56,615 nt of DNA from CAZSWR01 sp964610885 (GCA_964610885.1 CAZSWR010000011.1:1-56615); one strand, 5' to 3'; numbered from the stretch's first letter, positions 1 to 9,064 are shown. Program-made: numbers and translations. Notes: generated from the letters alone by a model not told the origin.

Positions 1-2
1 AG

Positions 3-494
3 TTCATCGAAAACGACAACGTGGACAGAATTCGCTTCCTCGACGAAAACGAACGCATGAAGAACCAAGTGGTCGTGCTCGATGCGGGCGAATCGAAACT
101 GAAAGTAAATCAAATTCTTTCCAAAAAGCGTTTGAGAGAAATCAACAACGAATTGACGAAAAAGGGCAAAACCACAGTCGAAGTGCGCCCCGCAGAACCT
201 GCAATCGCAGAACCGTTGCTGCTCGGTATCACTCAGGCATCGCTCACGACGGAAAGCTGGCTCAGCGCTGCATCGTTCCAAGAGACGACCCGCGTGCTGG
301 CGGACGCATCAGTGGCGGCCAAAGTTGACTACTTGCTCGGACTGAAAGAAAACGTTATCCTCGGCCAGATCATTCCCGCCGGAACAGGATTGCGTTCGTA
401 CCAAGACATGACTGTGATCAGCGAAGTCGGAAACATCTTCGGCCACGAAACCGAAGCCGAACAGAACGACAAGGCAGCGCAGGAAAACATGTAG
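3..494 (+). CDS. rpoC: RNA polymerase beta' subunit, C-terminal fragment
   Basis: The last roughly 163 codons of the beta' subunit of DNA-dependent RNA polymerase; the 5' part lies outside the window, so no start is called. The readable protein contains the conserved C-terminal core (EPLLLGITQASLTTESWLSA, SFQETTRVL, LLGLKENVILGQIIPAGTG), the part of beta' that forms the base of the clamp next to the active site. It ends in a short acidic/polar tail at TAG 492-494. A strong intrinsic terminator follows within 30 bp, so this is the 3' end of the rpoBC transcript and the EF-G gene downstream is transcribed separately. Confidence 0.97.
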   Translation, partial: FIENDNVDRIRFLDENERMKNQVVVLDAGESKLKVNQILSKKRLREINNELTKKGKTTVEVRPAEPAIAEPLLLGITQASLTTESWLSAASFQETTRVLADASVAAKVDYLLGLKENVILGQIIPAGTGLRSYQDMTVISEVGNIFGHETEAEQNDKAAQENM

Positions 495-520
495 TTTCAA
501 TGACTTACATATTCGACTCG

Positions 521-551
521 AAGCCGCTTTCCCAGCGAAGGCGGCTTTTTG
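521..551 (+). terminator. intrinsic terminator of rpoC
   Basis: AAGCCGC at 521-527 pairs with GCGGCTT at 541-547 and a T run follows. It lies 27 bp after the rpoC stop. Confidence 0.8.
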
Positions 552-760
552 TCGGAAAAAAAGACATTGACTTAATTAATTATTAATAAACATAATTATA
601 AATTAATAATATACCTGTTTCTTGTTGATAATTATAGAGTTATATTGAGTTTAGGAAATATTCGCGACACACAATCGTCCGACTTAATCAGAACAGAAAC
701 AGAATTGGAATTGAAAGCTAAAAATAATATATTTACATTGTTTAATAAAATGGTTTAATA

Positions 761-2845
761 ATGAACGACTTAACAAAACTGAGAAACATTGGTATTGCCG
801 CACACATCGATTCCGGCAAGACAACACTCAGCGAGAGAATCCTCTTCTACACAGGTAAGATCCACGCCATACACGAAGTGCGCGAGAAAAGCGGAGCTGG
901 CCCAACAATGGACTCGATGGATTTGGAACGCGAAAAAGGTATTACTATCCAATCTGCCGCCACATCGTGCGAATGGAAAGACTATCGAATTAATCTTATA
1001 GATACTCCGGGACACATCGACTTCACTGTCGAGGTGGAGCGCGCCCTTCGCGTGCTGGACGGAGCAGTGCTCGTGCTTTGCGGCGTCGCAGGCGTGCAGA
1101 GCCAGACTTTCACCGTTGAGCGCCAGATGAAACGCTATTCGGTGCCCAGAATTGCATTTATCAACAAAGTGGACCGTTCGGGCGCGAACCCTGACAGAGT
1201 TATGTCGCAACTTCGCGAAAAACTCTCGCTCAACCCGGTTATGCTGACGATGCCGATCGGCCTCGAAGACAGATTCGAGGGCGTCGTGGATCTGCTGAAA
1301 ATGAAAGCAATCTACTACGAAGGCGAAAGCGGCGAAGACGTGGTCGAAAAACCCATCCCCGAAGCCTATTTGGAAGAAGCAAAAGAACGCCGCTACCATC
1401 TGGTGGAGGCATTGGCCGATTTCGACGATGCTATCGCCGAGAAATTCCTCGAAGGCAAGGAAGTTTCGACAGAAGAAATGATTCCGGTCATTCGCAAATC
1501 AACAATCGCGCTGCACATCACCCCCGTGATCGTCGGCACGGCAAAGAAAAACAAAGGTATCCAGACGCTGCTCGACGCAGTTTGCGCATACCTTCCCTCG
1601 CCGTCAGACATCCATAACGAAGCTTTGGACATCGACAACAACGAGCAACCTGTCGTCCTGAAATCAGACGACGACAAACCTCTTGTCGCTCTCGCATTCA
1701 AACTCGAAGACGGAAAATTCGGCCAGCTGACATATATCCGTATATATCAGGGCAAACTTGCCAAAGGCGATAATATTATCAATATTAAAAATGGCAAGAA
1801 AATCAAAGTGCCCCGCCTCGTGAAGATGCACGCAAACCAAATGCACGACATCGAATGCGCCGGATCGGGCGACATCGTGGCCATCTTCGGCCTCGAATGC
1901 GCCTCTGGCGATACGTTTACAGATGGCAAAGTGAATTACTCGATGAACTCCATGTTTGTCCCCGAACCCGTTATGGAACTTTCGATCTCCGTTAAGGAAA
2001 GAACGAAGCAAGTGAATTTCTCGAAGGCTTTGAACCGCTTCATGAAGGAAGATCCCACATTCCAAGTGAAACGCGACGAAGACTCCGGCGAAACCATCAT
2101 TCGCGGTATGGGCGAGTTGCACTTGGAAATCTACATCGAGCGTATTTTGCGCGAATATGCAACCGAAGTTATCGTCGGCCAGCCCAAAGTGGCCTATCGC
2201 GAAACAATTACGAAGCATATCGATTTCAACTATACTCACAAGAAACAAACCGGTGGTAGCGGCCAGTTCGCTCGAATCGGTGGATTCATCGAGAGCATGG
2301 CTGCCGAAAACAATTCCGAATACGAATTTGTTGACAAAATCGTCGGTGGTGTTATTCCTCGCGAATACATTCCCGCTTGCGACAAAGGCTTCCGCGAGCA
2401 GCTCGAAGAGGGTGTGCTCATTGGCCAGCCGGTGGTGGGCGTTCGCGCTTGCATCAACGACGGCGCCACGCACCCTGTCGATTCGTCCGAAATGGCATTC
2501 AAGATTGCCGCTAAACAGGCCGTCAAAGAATCAATACTGAAAGCCGGCGTGATCATCCTCGAGCCGATTATGAAACTCGAAACTTCGGCCCCCGAAGAGT
2601 TCCAAGGTGTGGTTATCGGCCAGATCAACCAGCGCCGCGGTATCATTGCAAATACCAGCGTCGAAATGGGCTACGCAGTCGTCGAAGCCGAAGTGCCTCT
2701 GAAGGAAATGTTCGGCTATTCGTCTGACCTTCGCGGCGCCACACAGGGCAAAGGCGAGTTCACAATGGAATTCCTCCGCTATGCTCCCGTACCGAAAAGC
2801 GTACAGGAAGACATCGTCGAAGAATACCGCAAAGCCAACAAATAA
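761..2845 (+). CDS. fusA: translation elongation factor G, mitochondrial/spirochaete (spdEFG1-like) type
   Basis: A 694-residue ribosomal translocase GTPase. Visible GTPase motifs are the P-loop HIDSGKT (residues 15-21), GIT of switch I (60-62), DTPGH (81-85) and NKVD (135-138); domains II-V follow, including RGMGELHLEI and the C-terminal GEFTMEF region. The length is normal for EF-G. The N-terminal third (IDSGKTTLSERILFYTGKI, then MDSMDLEREKGITIQSAAT and RALRVLDGAVLVLCGVAGVQ) reads like mitochondrial EF-G1 and its spirochaete/planctomycete relatives rather than canonical bacterial EF-G, which has HIDAGKTT and EQERGITI. It is not in an str operon: no rpsL, rpsG or tuf is adjacent. It is flanked by its own AT-rich upstream region and terminator. 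A second, canonical EF-G elsewhere is possible. Confidence 0.95.
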   Translation: MNDLTKLRNIGIAAHIDSGKTTLSERILFYTGKIHAIHEVREKSGAGPTMDSMDLEREKGITIQSAATSCEWKDYRINLIDTPGHIDFTVEVERALRVLDGAVLVLCGVAGVQSQTFTVERQMKRYSVPRIAFINKVDRSGANPDRVMSQLREKLSLNPVMLTMPIGLEDRFEGVVDLLKMKAIYYEGESGEDVVEKPIPEAYLEEAKERRYHLVEALADFDDAIAEKFLEGKEVSTEEMIPVIRKSTIALHITPVIVGTAKKNKGIQTLLDAVCAYLPSPSDIHNEALDIDNNEQPVVLKSDDDKPLVALAFKLEDGKFGQLTYIRIYQGKLAKGDNIINIKNGKKIKVPRLVKMHANQMHDIECAGSGDIVAIFGLECASGDTFTDGKVNYSMNSMFVPEPVMELSISVKERTKQVNFSKALNRFMKEDPTFQVKRDEDSGETIIRGMGELHLEIYIERILREYATEVIVGQPKVAYRETITKHIDFNYTHKKQTGGSGQFARIGGFIESMAAENNSEYEFVDKIVGGVIPREYIPACDKGFREQLEEGVLIGQPVVGVRACINDGATHPVDSSEMAFKIAAKQAVKESILKAGVIILEPIMKLETSAPEEFQGVVIGQINQRRGIIANTSVEMGYAVVEAEVPLKEMFGYSSDLRGATQGKGEFTMEFLRYAPVPKSVQEDIVEEYRKANK

Positions 2846-3344
2846 TTCCGACCTTTCTGTTGAATTGCTAAAAACGGGGCTTCTGCCCCGTTTTTGCTAT
2901 TTGGTGCGGTCAAAATCAATCTTTTACGTAATATGTGTAGGGGCGGGTTCGTACCCGTCCATCGATTAGTTAATTAGCTGATGTGGTAATGTGGTGATTA
3001 CTCGTAGGACGACTGTAAGTCGCACTACGAGAAGTAATTATCACTTACGTATAAGCCAGACTTGCCACACCTCGGAGGTTGTCTGAACTGTGATTCGTGT
3101 GATTTTTATGATGGTAATGAATTCAAATTCTTTGTAGGGGCGGGTTCCGAACTTTCAGCAAGATGTGCCGCACCCCGGAGGTGTGGCAGGGCTTTGCATC
3201 AAGCATCACGCCAATCGTTACAGGGGGCGCGGCCGTGCCCCTACAAAACAATATATTAACCGTGCGAGAGTGCAATCACAACATTATCTCATCAACAAAT
3301 CAAAGGGCGGATTCCAAACCCGCCCCTATATTATCGTGGTATAT
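2846..3344. repeat. intergenic repeat cluster
   Basis: After the fusA terminator there is no credible gene. The region holds a GGGCGGGTTCGTACCCGTCC palindrome (about 2936-2961), a half copy near 3133-3150 and a full copy at 3303-3329. It also holds pieces of the gccacacctCGGAGGTgtggc palindrome (3059-3079 and 3170-3191), the motif GTCTGAACTGTGATT (3077-3091) followed by TGATT-type steps, and a half GGCACGGC-type palindrome near 3222-3245. The copy at 3303-3329 lies just past the stop of the minus-strand CotH gene and could terminate it. Confidence 0.7.
2870..2895 (+). terminator. intrinsic terminator of fusA
   Basis: Perfect 11-bp stem AAAAACGGGGC / GCCCCGTTTTT around a TTCT loop, ending in a T run, 25 bp after the fusA stop. 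Confidence 0.88.
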
Positions 3345-5186
3345 TTATTCTTTGACGAACTTCTTTTTGATAGTAGTCGATTCATTCCTTGCGATTGCGA
3401 AATATACGCCCGAAGGAAGGGCTTCGATATTGACGAGCGCCGAATCGGAGAAATGCCCAGACAGCACTTCGCAGCCGAATTCATTTACAATCGAGTAGTC
3501 CCATTGGCCGCGAGATGGCGCCGAAAGGACGAACTCGTTCGAAACAGGCATCGGCGCGATTGTGATTTGCTCGAACCCGGCAGGTGTCGGCTCCTCTGCG
3601 CTGACCGATGAGCTAATAGTGTAGTACTCGTGTTCGGCGCGTTCCGGCGAAAATGCCCCGGCCGAAGCGTTCTCGGCATAGGCATAGTATTGGGTTTGGT
3701 CGAGAATCATTTTTATTTGCACTCCGAAAATGCCGTCGCCCGCCTCGGCGTCGCCGTGCTGGCCGTCGTCGTACATACGGGCTTTCTCGAATTTCAATTT
3801 CTTGCTGTTGCGATAGCCGACGAACGGTGCCGATTCGTTCGTCCCGGTGATGGTTGCCGTGATCGTGGCGATGCTGTCCGAAACCGAATAGGACGCCGGC
3901 CGCATCGCGATTACGGGCGCAGCCGCAGCGATCGAGGCGTGGGACTGGAGGAATGCAATTCGAGGCGTCATCAAATTATTGATGCCGGGCACCGAGTAGC
4001 TGCCCACGTTTTTGTCCTGTGTCATTCCGGCTTTGAAGTCTTCGTAGGTGAAGAATTTATTCGTATCGGAAACCACGGCCGTATCGATAAGCGCTTGCAG
4101 CGTGGAGGCAAACTCGGCGTACTTACCGGAAACGAATTGTTCGTTTAGCATCGTGCGCAAGTGCGCATAGTACATATTTTTATAAGTTGAATTGCTCATA
4201 ACCGCTTTTATCAATGGCCAGTTGGCATCCTTGGAATGCACTTCCGGCGAAAGCACTTTCATCTCGTCGATCGAGAGCGCGCCCATGCCGGTATTGGACG
4301 AGCCGACGAACGGGAAGCCGCCGAGCGACATGTTCAAATCCCAAACGATGGGCATGAAACGGCCGCTATTGTCCTTGTACAGGTAGTAGTTCTGTCCGAA
4401 AACGCCGATATAGCTGTCCAAATTGACGAAAAGATTGTCGAAAGCAAGCATCCAGCACAGACGGTCCATGTCCACGATCGATTCAATATTCTCCGGGTGG
4501 TTCGATGCCGAATCGCAAAGGGCAACGAGTTCGTTCCATCCGAATTTTGATTTGACTTCGTAGTAATCGCTATAGGCAGTGCTGTCCGCGCTGATGTATT
4601 TCAGTGTGCTTTTATTCGAAAAGACAGGAATCCCTACGGGCGAACAGCTGAAGAAAACGTTGCCGCTATGCGAAAATCTGTCGGCGAGCATTTGTTTGTT
4701 GATCGCTTCCGTATTTGAATACAGTCCGATTAAGCTGCCGTTCACGTAAACCTGCGCGAAGTTAGCTCGCGGGCAATCTGTATAATTCTTCAATGTGTTG
4801 TACGAAAGGATTTCGCGAATCATCGAAGGATCGTCGAAGCAATTTGCCATTTTGATCGATTTAATTCCCTCGTGGTTCTGGCTTTTGTACTCGTCCAGCG
4901 AAATATTCCATGGGTTTTTCTTGTACGACGCATCGAACGAGCTATTGCCTTTGTATTTGACGCCGACGCTGTCGTATTGGATGCCGTTGATTTTGACCCA
5001 CTCGGCCATTGTGTAGCCGTCTTCGCCCATTTTGGCTGTGTCCAGCATGTAGTCCCAATTGTCGTAGGCAAATTTGATTTCGATTTTTTGAATTGTGCCG
5101 GCGTCGTAGAGAGTGGTCCCGCTTTGAGCTGTGCCGAACGCGGCCAAAGCCGTTGCCGCGAGATATAGATATTTTAAAATTTTCAT
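3345..5186 (-). CDS. CotH-kinase-family secreted protein with T9SS sorting domain
   Basis: A 613-residue secreted protein. I chose ATG at 5186 because it has AAGGAAA upstream and gives a clean signal peptide (MKILKYLYLAATALAAFGTAQS); the longer frame start at 5270 overlaps the upstream gene. The body matches the CotH family of spore-coat/secreted-protein kinases: NPWNISLDEY, GIKSIKMANCFDDPSMIREI, FAQVYVNGSLIGLYSNTEAI, then DNLFVNLDSYIG, NYYLYK and IVWDLNMSLGGF, which hold the usual Asn/Asp and W-D residues of the active site. An Ig-like module follows, and the last 75 or so residues (ITIAPMPVSNEFVLS ... SGVYFAIARN ... KKKFVKE) are a T9SS type A sorting domain. It lies 16 bp after the starch-binding-like gene in the same orientation, so the two are probably co-transcribed. 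Kinase activity is a family property, not shown here. Confidence 0.88.
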   Translation of the reverse strand: MKILKYLYLAATALAAFGTAQSGTTLYDAGTIQKIEIKFAYDNWDYMLDTAKMGEDGYTMAEWVKINGIQYDSVGVKYKGNSSFDASYKKNPWNISLDEYKSQNHEGIKSIKMANCFDDPSMIREILSYNTLKNYTDCPRANFAQVYVNGSLIGLYSNTEAINKQMLADRFSHSGNVFFSCSPVGIPVFSNKSTLKYISADSTAYSDYYEVKSKFGWNELVALCDSASNHPENIESIVDMDRLCWMLAFDNLFVNLDSYIGVFGQNYYLYKDNSGRFMPIVWDLNMSLGGFPFVGSSNTGMGALSIDEMKVLSPEVHSKDANWPLIKAVMSNSTYKNMYYAHLRTMLNEQFVSGKYAEFASTLQALIDTAVVSDTNKFFTYEDFKAGMTQDKNVGSYSVPGINNLMTPRIAFLQSHASIAAAAPVIAMRPASYSVSDSIATITATITGTNESAPFVGYRNSKKLKFEKARMYDDGQHGDAEAGDGIFGVQIKMILDQTQYYAYAENASAGAFSPERAEHEYYTISSSVSAEEPTPAGFEQITIAPMPVSNEFVLSAPSRGQWDYSIVNEFGCEVLSGHFSDSALVNIEALPSGVYFAIARNESTTIKKKFVKE

Positions 5187-5202
5187 TGTGTTTCCTTTTG
5201 TA

Positions 5203-6219
5203 TTAGTTGAAAATGATTTTTTTAGTTGATATTTTCCCGTCGCTTGTTGTGATCCGAGCAAAGAAAACACCTGTGGGGAAATTGCTACGAAGAAGGGTTA
5301 TCGAAACCGAAGGGGCCAATTTGTCTTTAAGCACGGTATTCCCTTGGCAATCGATGACCTGAAGGCCGACGATCCTCGCTCCCCCGCTGGCAGAAATGCT
5401 GACGTCGCTTTCGCCCGAAGGGATTGGCGCCACCAGGACTTCTTCGCTCAGTGTTGCGTCCTCTGCCGGAAGTTGCGAAATATCCGAGCACGAAGAGAAT
5501 ACGTAAGCCGGCAGCATGGTGTCTTTGTCCACGTGGAAGTATCTGTAGTTGTCTCCTTCTCCGGCTTTGCAGCCTGAGGGTACGGTTTCCATTGTTTCGT
5601 CGAGCACGAAATAATAGCCGATATCGCCCGATGGCAGGTAGCAAAGCCCTTCGTAAATATTATCCGAGAATGAGTACATGCGCGATGTGTAGATGTCCCA
5701 ACCGTCGCGCGGAGTGAAGAATGTAACTCGTTTGTTCTGTGCATCGGGGACGTAGGTCATGTCCACGCGGAAGCGGACCAAGTACATCCCTTGCGGTGCA
5801 TTTCCGGCGAAGAGTACCGGCGCGAGCCGAAGGACCTCATTGTCGAGCGAATCGACATAGATCCAGCGGTTGTCGTTGTAGTCGTAGAGCACTCGGGACT
5901 CGGTCGGTACGAATTCGGAATCGTACCATTGGTCTCCGTTCAAAAATTTATATTCATATTGCTTGCCCGCCGGCATTTCGATGACGACGCTATAAATCGT
6001 CGTACCGGGTTCGTTTTGCATCGGCGTCAGCGTTGCGCTCCAATCGCCCGCAGCCCAGCTGCCCGAAATGTGCACGCCAGTCGAATTGCAAGCCTTGTCC
6101 CCCAAGTCCACGCGGAACATGACCGATTTCGCGCTAAGCGTCGGTGCCAATGCGAGGCCAAGAAGTGCGGCCACGAACGCCACTCGCGAAAGAGTTGATT
6201 TAAATATTTGCTTTTTCAT
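5203..6219 (-). CDS. secreted carbohydrate-binding-like protein with T9SS sorting domain
   Basis: A 338-residue exported protein. The start ATG at 6219 has AAAGGA 10 bases upstream and begins a signal peptide ending near LAPTLSAKS. Residues about 33-110 (VMFRVDLGDKACNSTGVHIS, SWAAGDW, YEYKFLNGDQWYDSEFVPT) resemble the beta-sandwich of starch-binding/AMPK-glycogen-binding modules (CBM20/CBM48 clan), and a second, more diverged beta module follows at about 145-235. The C-terminal 80 residues (VAPIPSGESDVSIS ... PTGVFFARITTSDGKISTKKIIFN) are a T9SS sorting domain. No catalytic domain is visible. It is the first gene of a two-gene operon with the CotH-like protein, so a role as its surface partner or substrate is possible but speculative. 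Confidence 0.75.
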   Translation of the reverse strand: MKKQIFKSTLSRVAFVAALLGLALAPTLSAKSVMFRVDLGDKACNSTGVHISGSWAAGDWSATLTPMQNEPGTTIYSVVIEMPAGKQYEYKFLNGDQWYDSEFVPTESRVLYDYNDNRWIYVDSLDNEVLRLAPVLFAGNAPQGMYLVRFRVDMTYVPDAQNKRVTFFTPRDGWDIYTSRMYSFSDNIYEGLCYLPSGDIGYYFVLDETMETVPSGCKAGEGDNYRYFHVDKDTMLPAYVFSSCSDISQLPAEDATLSEEVLVAPIPSGESDVSISASGGARIVGLQVIDCQGNTVLKDKLAPSVSITLLRSNFPTGVFFARITTSDGKISTKKIIFN

Positions 6220-6681
6220 TGTTGTATCCTTTTAATGTAATTACATATCATATTTTTTGGTTGCCAGAGGGCGCGTGAATGATTTATTCCAATAATATTA
6301 TTCAAGCCACAGAGCCGAAAGCGAGGTTTATTATATTTGATTCAATATCGCTTTATGTGGGCACGTTATTTGAATAATAGACCTCCCGTTTAAGGGGCTG
6401 TCTCATAAGTGTCATTCTCAAGCGAAGTGAAGAATCCATGCCATTCATAAGTCCTTGCTAATAATGGATGTTTCACTTCGTTCAACATGACCAAAAACAG
6501 TTTTTCGGACTTTTGAGACAGCCCCAAGAAAACCTTTGCGGAGCAATGGGTTTTTGGGGTGGTTAGAAACTCATGCGCCAGATGAATGTTATACAGATTC
6601 AACTGCTACTGTTTCATAGGCATATTGGAATCTACCCACACAAAAGCGTTTTAGAGTCTTCTATTTTCAAAAAACAGTATA
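6220..6681. repeat. MITE-C copy interrupted by MITE-A
   Basis: No gene seen. Outer sequence from about 6336 (TATCGCTTTATGTGGGCACG) to about 6660 (CCCACACAAAAGCGTTTTAG) matches the ends and core of MITE-C copies at 47.3 and 56.3 kb. The palindromic core AAAACCTTTGCGGAGCAATGG is at 6529-6549. A 132-bp MITE-A lies inside it at 6394-6525. The 5' part (6220-6330) must hold the promoter of the minus-strand operon starting at 6219; I see no clear boxes. Confidence 0.75.
6394..6525 (-). mobile_element. MITE-A copy 1 (132 bp)
   Basis: Begins GGGGCTGTCTCA and ends with the exact inverse TGAGACAGCCCC (12-bp perfect inverted ends). The reverse complement matches the copy at 26862-26993 closely over its full 132 bp, including an internal GAACGAAGTGAAACATCC block paired with GGATTCTTCACTTCG. 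No coding capacity, so it would need a transposase supplied elsewhere. Confidence 0.85.
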
Positions 6682-8595
6682 TTATTTAACCAAAACAACT
6701 TTCGCGGTATATCGCGATTGGCCATCGTTGGCCCTTACGAAATAAACACCATTCTCGAATCCCGATAGGTCTATCTGATCCGATGGGGCGGATTCGAGCA
6801 TCGTGCGCCCGAGCGCGTCTGTAACTGAAATCTTCACCGGCAGGGCAGAACGAATGGAGACAATGCCATTTGTTGGATTGGGATAAATCGAGAAAGCAGC
6901 GCCGATCGATTCGTCCACAGATACAAAATCCACTGCGAATCCTTCCGAAACGTCGGATTTGCAACCGGCGGCATTGATGACAATCGCCGTATAGACGCCA
7001 TTTTCCGTGGGAATTAATGCTTGCGCCGTGGCCGATTCAATTTTGTTCCCGTTCAAATACCATTCGTACGAAGTGGCCTGCGAGCATTCGATTGTATTGC
7101 CGAATCGAGTTATTGTGGGCTTGTCCGGTATCGAACTGACGGTTACTGTGGTTGTGGAAACTGCCGAATCCGCACCGCTTCTGGCAACGACGCGATACGT
7201 CGTGGTCTCGGTGGGCGAATGCGTTGGGTTCTGCTCCGTCGATACTAATCCCGCAGGAGTTGATGTCCAACTGAAGGTTGCATCGGTTGCGCCGCTAACC
7301 GAGACGCTCAATTGGACTTGTTCGCCCGGGCAAATCAGTTTGTCGGATATGCTGGCGGTTGCAGTGATTGAGGATCCGGCCAAGAATTCGGGCGTGTAGC
7401 GGTGCGCCTGGGGAACCACTCCGCTATAGCTTTTGGACCAAAGAGTGGTGCCGAGCGAATCGATTTCGTAAACCAAACCGGATTGGGCCACGCATATCAT
7501 CATGTTCCCATTCGGGAACTGTTCGCTACTGCCCATGTTGTTCGATTTGCCTGAGCAGATTCTGCGGTATGTGTAGCTGGCCGGTTCGAAAGCGGCGCCA
7601 TCGGCTCGCGTGTATGTATAGCCGTTTCGGGGCGCGTTCACTATGTCGATAGTCGATTTCCCCGACGTACCGCCATTATTGAACGCTGCCAAGCATCCGG
7701 CATAAGGATGGCCTTGGGGCACCCAATGCACGTCATGGACGACGTTTAGCACTTTGGTGCCCGTTTTACCATAGGCGGCAGGATTGCCCCAACGATAGAG
7801 AATATCGCCTCCCTTGCCGGAGTTACCGCCTTGGTGAGTTTTTGCCAGATCGGTGGTCGTGCTGTGGTCAATAACAAAAATTTCGTTCAGGTTGTGGCAC
7901 GAGAACGCAATTTGATCAAGCTCCTCGTTGTAATCAATACCGTTCATGTGCATCCAGTCCTGCTGGGTGTTGTAGTTAATATTAAGAAGTTCCGGATGGT
8001 CTGCCACATTGCTCACGTAGTTATCCTTTGCGGAATTGACGCTCTGGCAGAGGTGATCCCATGCGCACCATTCCCAGACTACTTCGCCGGTGGTGGCTCC
8101 CGTCTGGCGAATTTCTACGATTTTATCAGGCCAGATGGAAGTGCTCCTCGAGCATCCGGCCTGAGTGGCTTGGGCCGCCGTCTTGACGTCGTAAGAAATC
8201 AGAAGCACGTTGCCGTTGGGCATCGGGCAGAAATCGTGGTGCGTGCAATACGTCGAAGATGAATATTTGAAGAGCCAAGTTTGGTTTCCGTTCCAATCCA
8301 CTCTCTGGACGGCGCCGCACATAGCCGCACCGTTCAACTGATTGGTCGTTTGAATGGAGCGAATCAAAGTCCCGCCCTTTTCCATGTACGCGGAGTACCC
8401 AGTTTTTACCGAGCCGAGGATCCATGAGTGATAGGTCGTTCCATTGGTGTCCACAAGCGTGGCGCTCGTGCTGCCCTCGGTGCAAATCAGTGTGTAGCCG
8501 TTCCACTGCTGCGCTCCTGCAATCGATGCAGCCAGGCACAGCAATGATATTACAAGGGTGGGCAGTTGCTTTGATCTTTTCGTCAGCGCTTTCAT
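6682..8595 (-). CDS. arylsulfotransferase-like secreted protein with Ig-like and T9SS domains
   Basis: A 637-residue exported protein. ATG 8595 is preceded by TTAGGATTG and starts a signal peptide cleaved near SIAGAQQW. Residues about 30-400 form a propeller-like domain with arylsulfotransferase (ASST) family features: WNGYTLICTEGSTSATLVD, THHDFCPMPNGNVLLISYD, DKIVEI...GEVVWEWCAWDHL, DWMHMNGIDYNEELDQIAFS, NEIFVIDHS and NVVHDVHWVPQGHPYAG. Conserved His residues in these blocks are candidates for the catalytic His of the family. An Ig-like domain (about 420-495, ending TTTYRVVARSGADSAVSTTT) and a second Ig-like stretch lead to a C-terminal T9SS type A sorting domain with FSIYPNPTNGIVSI and GVYFVRANDG. 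Substrate unknown; the propeller may only be structural. Confidence 0.85.
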   Translation of the reverse strand: MKALTKRSKQLPTLVISLLCLAASIAGAQQWNGYTLICTEGSTSATLVDTNGTTYHSWILGSVKTGYSAYMEKGGTLIRSIQTTNQLNGAAMCGAVQRVDWNGNQTWLFKYSSSTYCTHHDFCPMPNGNVLLISYDVKTAAQATQAGCSRSTSIWPDKIVEIRQTGATTGEVVWEWCAWDHLCQSVNSAKDNYVSNVADHPELLNINYNTQQDWMHMNGIDYNEELDQIAFSCHNLNEIFVIDHSTTTDLAKTHQGGNSGKGGDILYRWGNPAAYGKTGTKVLNVVHDVHWVPQGHPYAGCLAAFNNGGTSGKSTIDIVNAPRNGYTYTRADGAAFEPASYTYRRICSGKSNNMGSSEQFPNGNMMICVAQSGLVYEIDSLGTTLWSKSYSGVVPQAHRYTPEFLAGSSITATASISDKLICPGEQVQLSVSVSGATDATFSWTSTPAGLVSTEQNPTHSPTETTTYRVVARSGADSAVSTTTVTVSSIPDKPTITRFGNTIECSQATSYEWYLNGNKIESATAQALIPTENGVYTAIVINAAGCKSDVSEGFAVDFVSVDESIGAAFSIYPNPTNGIVSIRSALPVKISVTDALGRTMLESAPSDQIDLSGFENGVYFVRANDGQSRYTAKVVLVK

Positions 8596-8982
8596 TTTTC
8601 AATCCTAATATGTAATAAATAACTCTTCTTGCATTAAGCTACACGCATATTAACAAAAAGTAACATGACATTTTGTCAAGAAAATGCAAAGATTACTTTG
8701 ATTTGTCAGGATTTACGAATATCGAATTGCCGGCCAAGGGCTTCGCGAGTGCCTAATGAGCTTTAAGGCAAGGGATGTCCCGTCGGTTTTTGCTGTCCTC
8801 GAGGATGAGGGATTGAATGGCTGAATGGTGAACGCAAGGGCGCGTTAACGACCGTTACCATTATGTTACCAATTTGATAGTATTTGGTTGGTGTACATCG
8901 TGGTAGATTGTAATATCTCACATAAGCCTTATTATAAAGCAAAAGCCCGTAAACACTTGATTTACGGGCTTTTCTGTCGAGA
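8596..8982. other. intergenic region upstream of the arylsulfotransferase-like gene
   Basis: No gene supported. Near 8666-8678 TGACATTTTGTCA forms a 13-bp palindrome; on the minus strand it includes a TTGACA (8679-8674) that could be a -35 box for the gene starting at 8595, with a weak TTAATA 20 bases further on. The rest of the stretch to 8940 shows nothing I can name. Confidence 0.35.
8941..8973 (-). terminator. terminator of tRNA-Thr
   Basis: Perfect 13-bp stem AAAAGCCCGTAAA / TTTACGGGCTTTT with a 7-base loop, starting 9 bp after the tRNA 3' end. It is symmetric, so it could act on both strands. Confidence 0.8.
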
Positions 8983-9054
8983 GCCAACAATCAGACTTGA
9001 ACTGATGACCTGCTCATTACGAATGAGCTGCTCTACCAGCTGAGCTATGTTGGC
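8983..9054 (-). tRNA. tRNA-Thr(CGT)
   Basis: The minus strand folds as a full 72-nt cloverleaf: acceptor GCCAACA pairs with TGTTGGC; D arm GCTC...GAGC; anticodon stem GCTCA/TGAGC around loop TTCGTAA, giving anticodon CGT (plus-strand 9019-9021); T arm ATCAG-TTCAAGT-CTGAT. CCA is not encoded. A 16-bp palindrome GGACGAATATTCGTCC (9065-9080) sits 10 bp upstream of the mature 5' end. Confidence 0.95.
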
Positions 9055-9064
9055 TTTTCAAACA

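Noticed and set aside
1664..2473. 269-residue minus-strand frame inside the EF-G gene
   Set aside because: Antisense shadow of a strongly conserved gene; no independent support.
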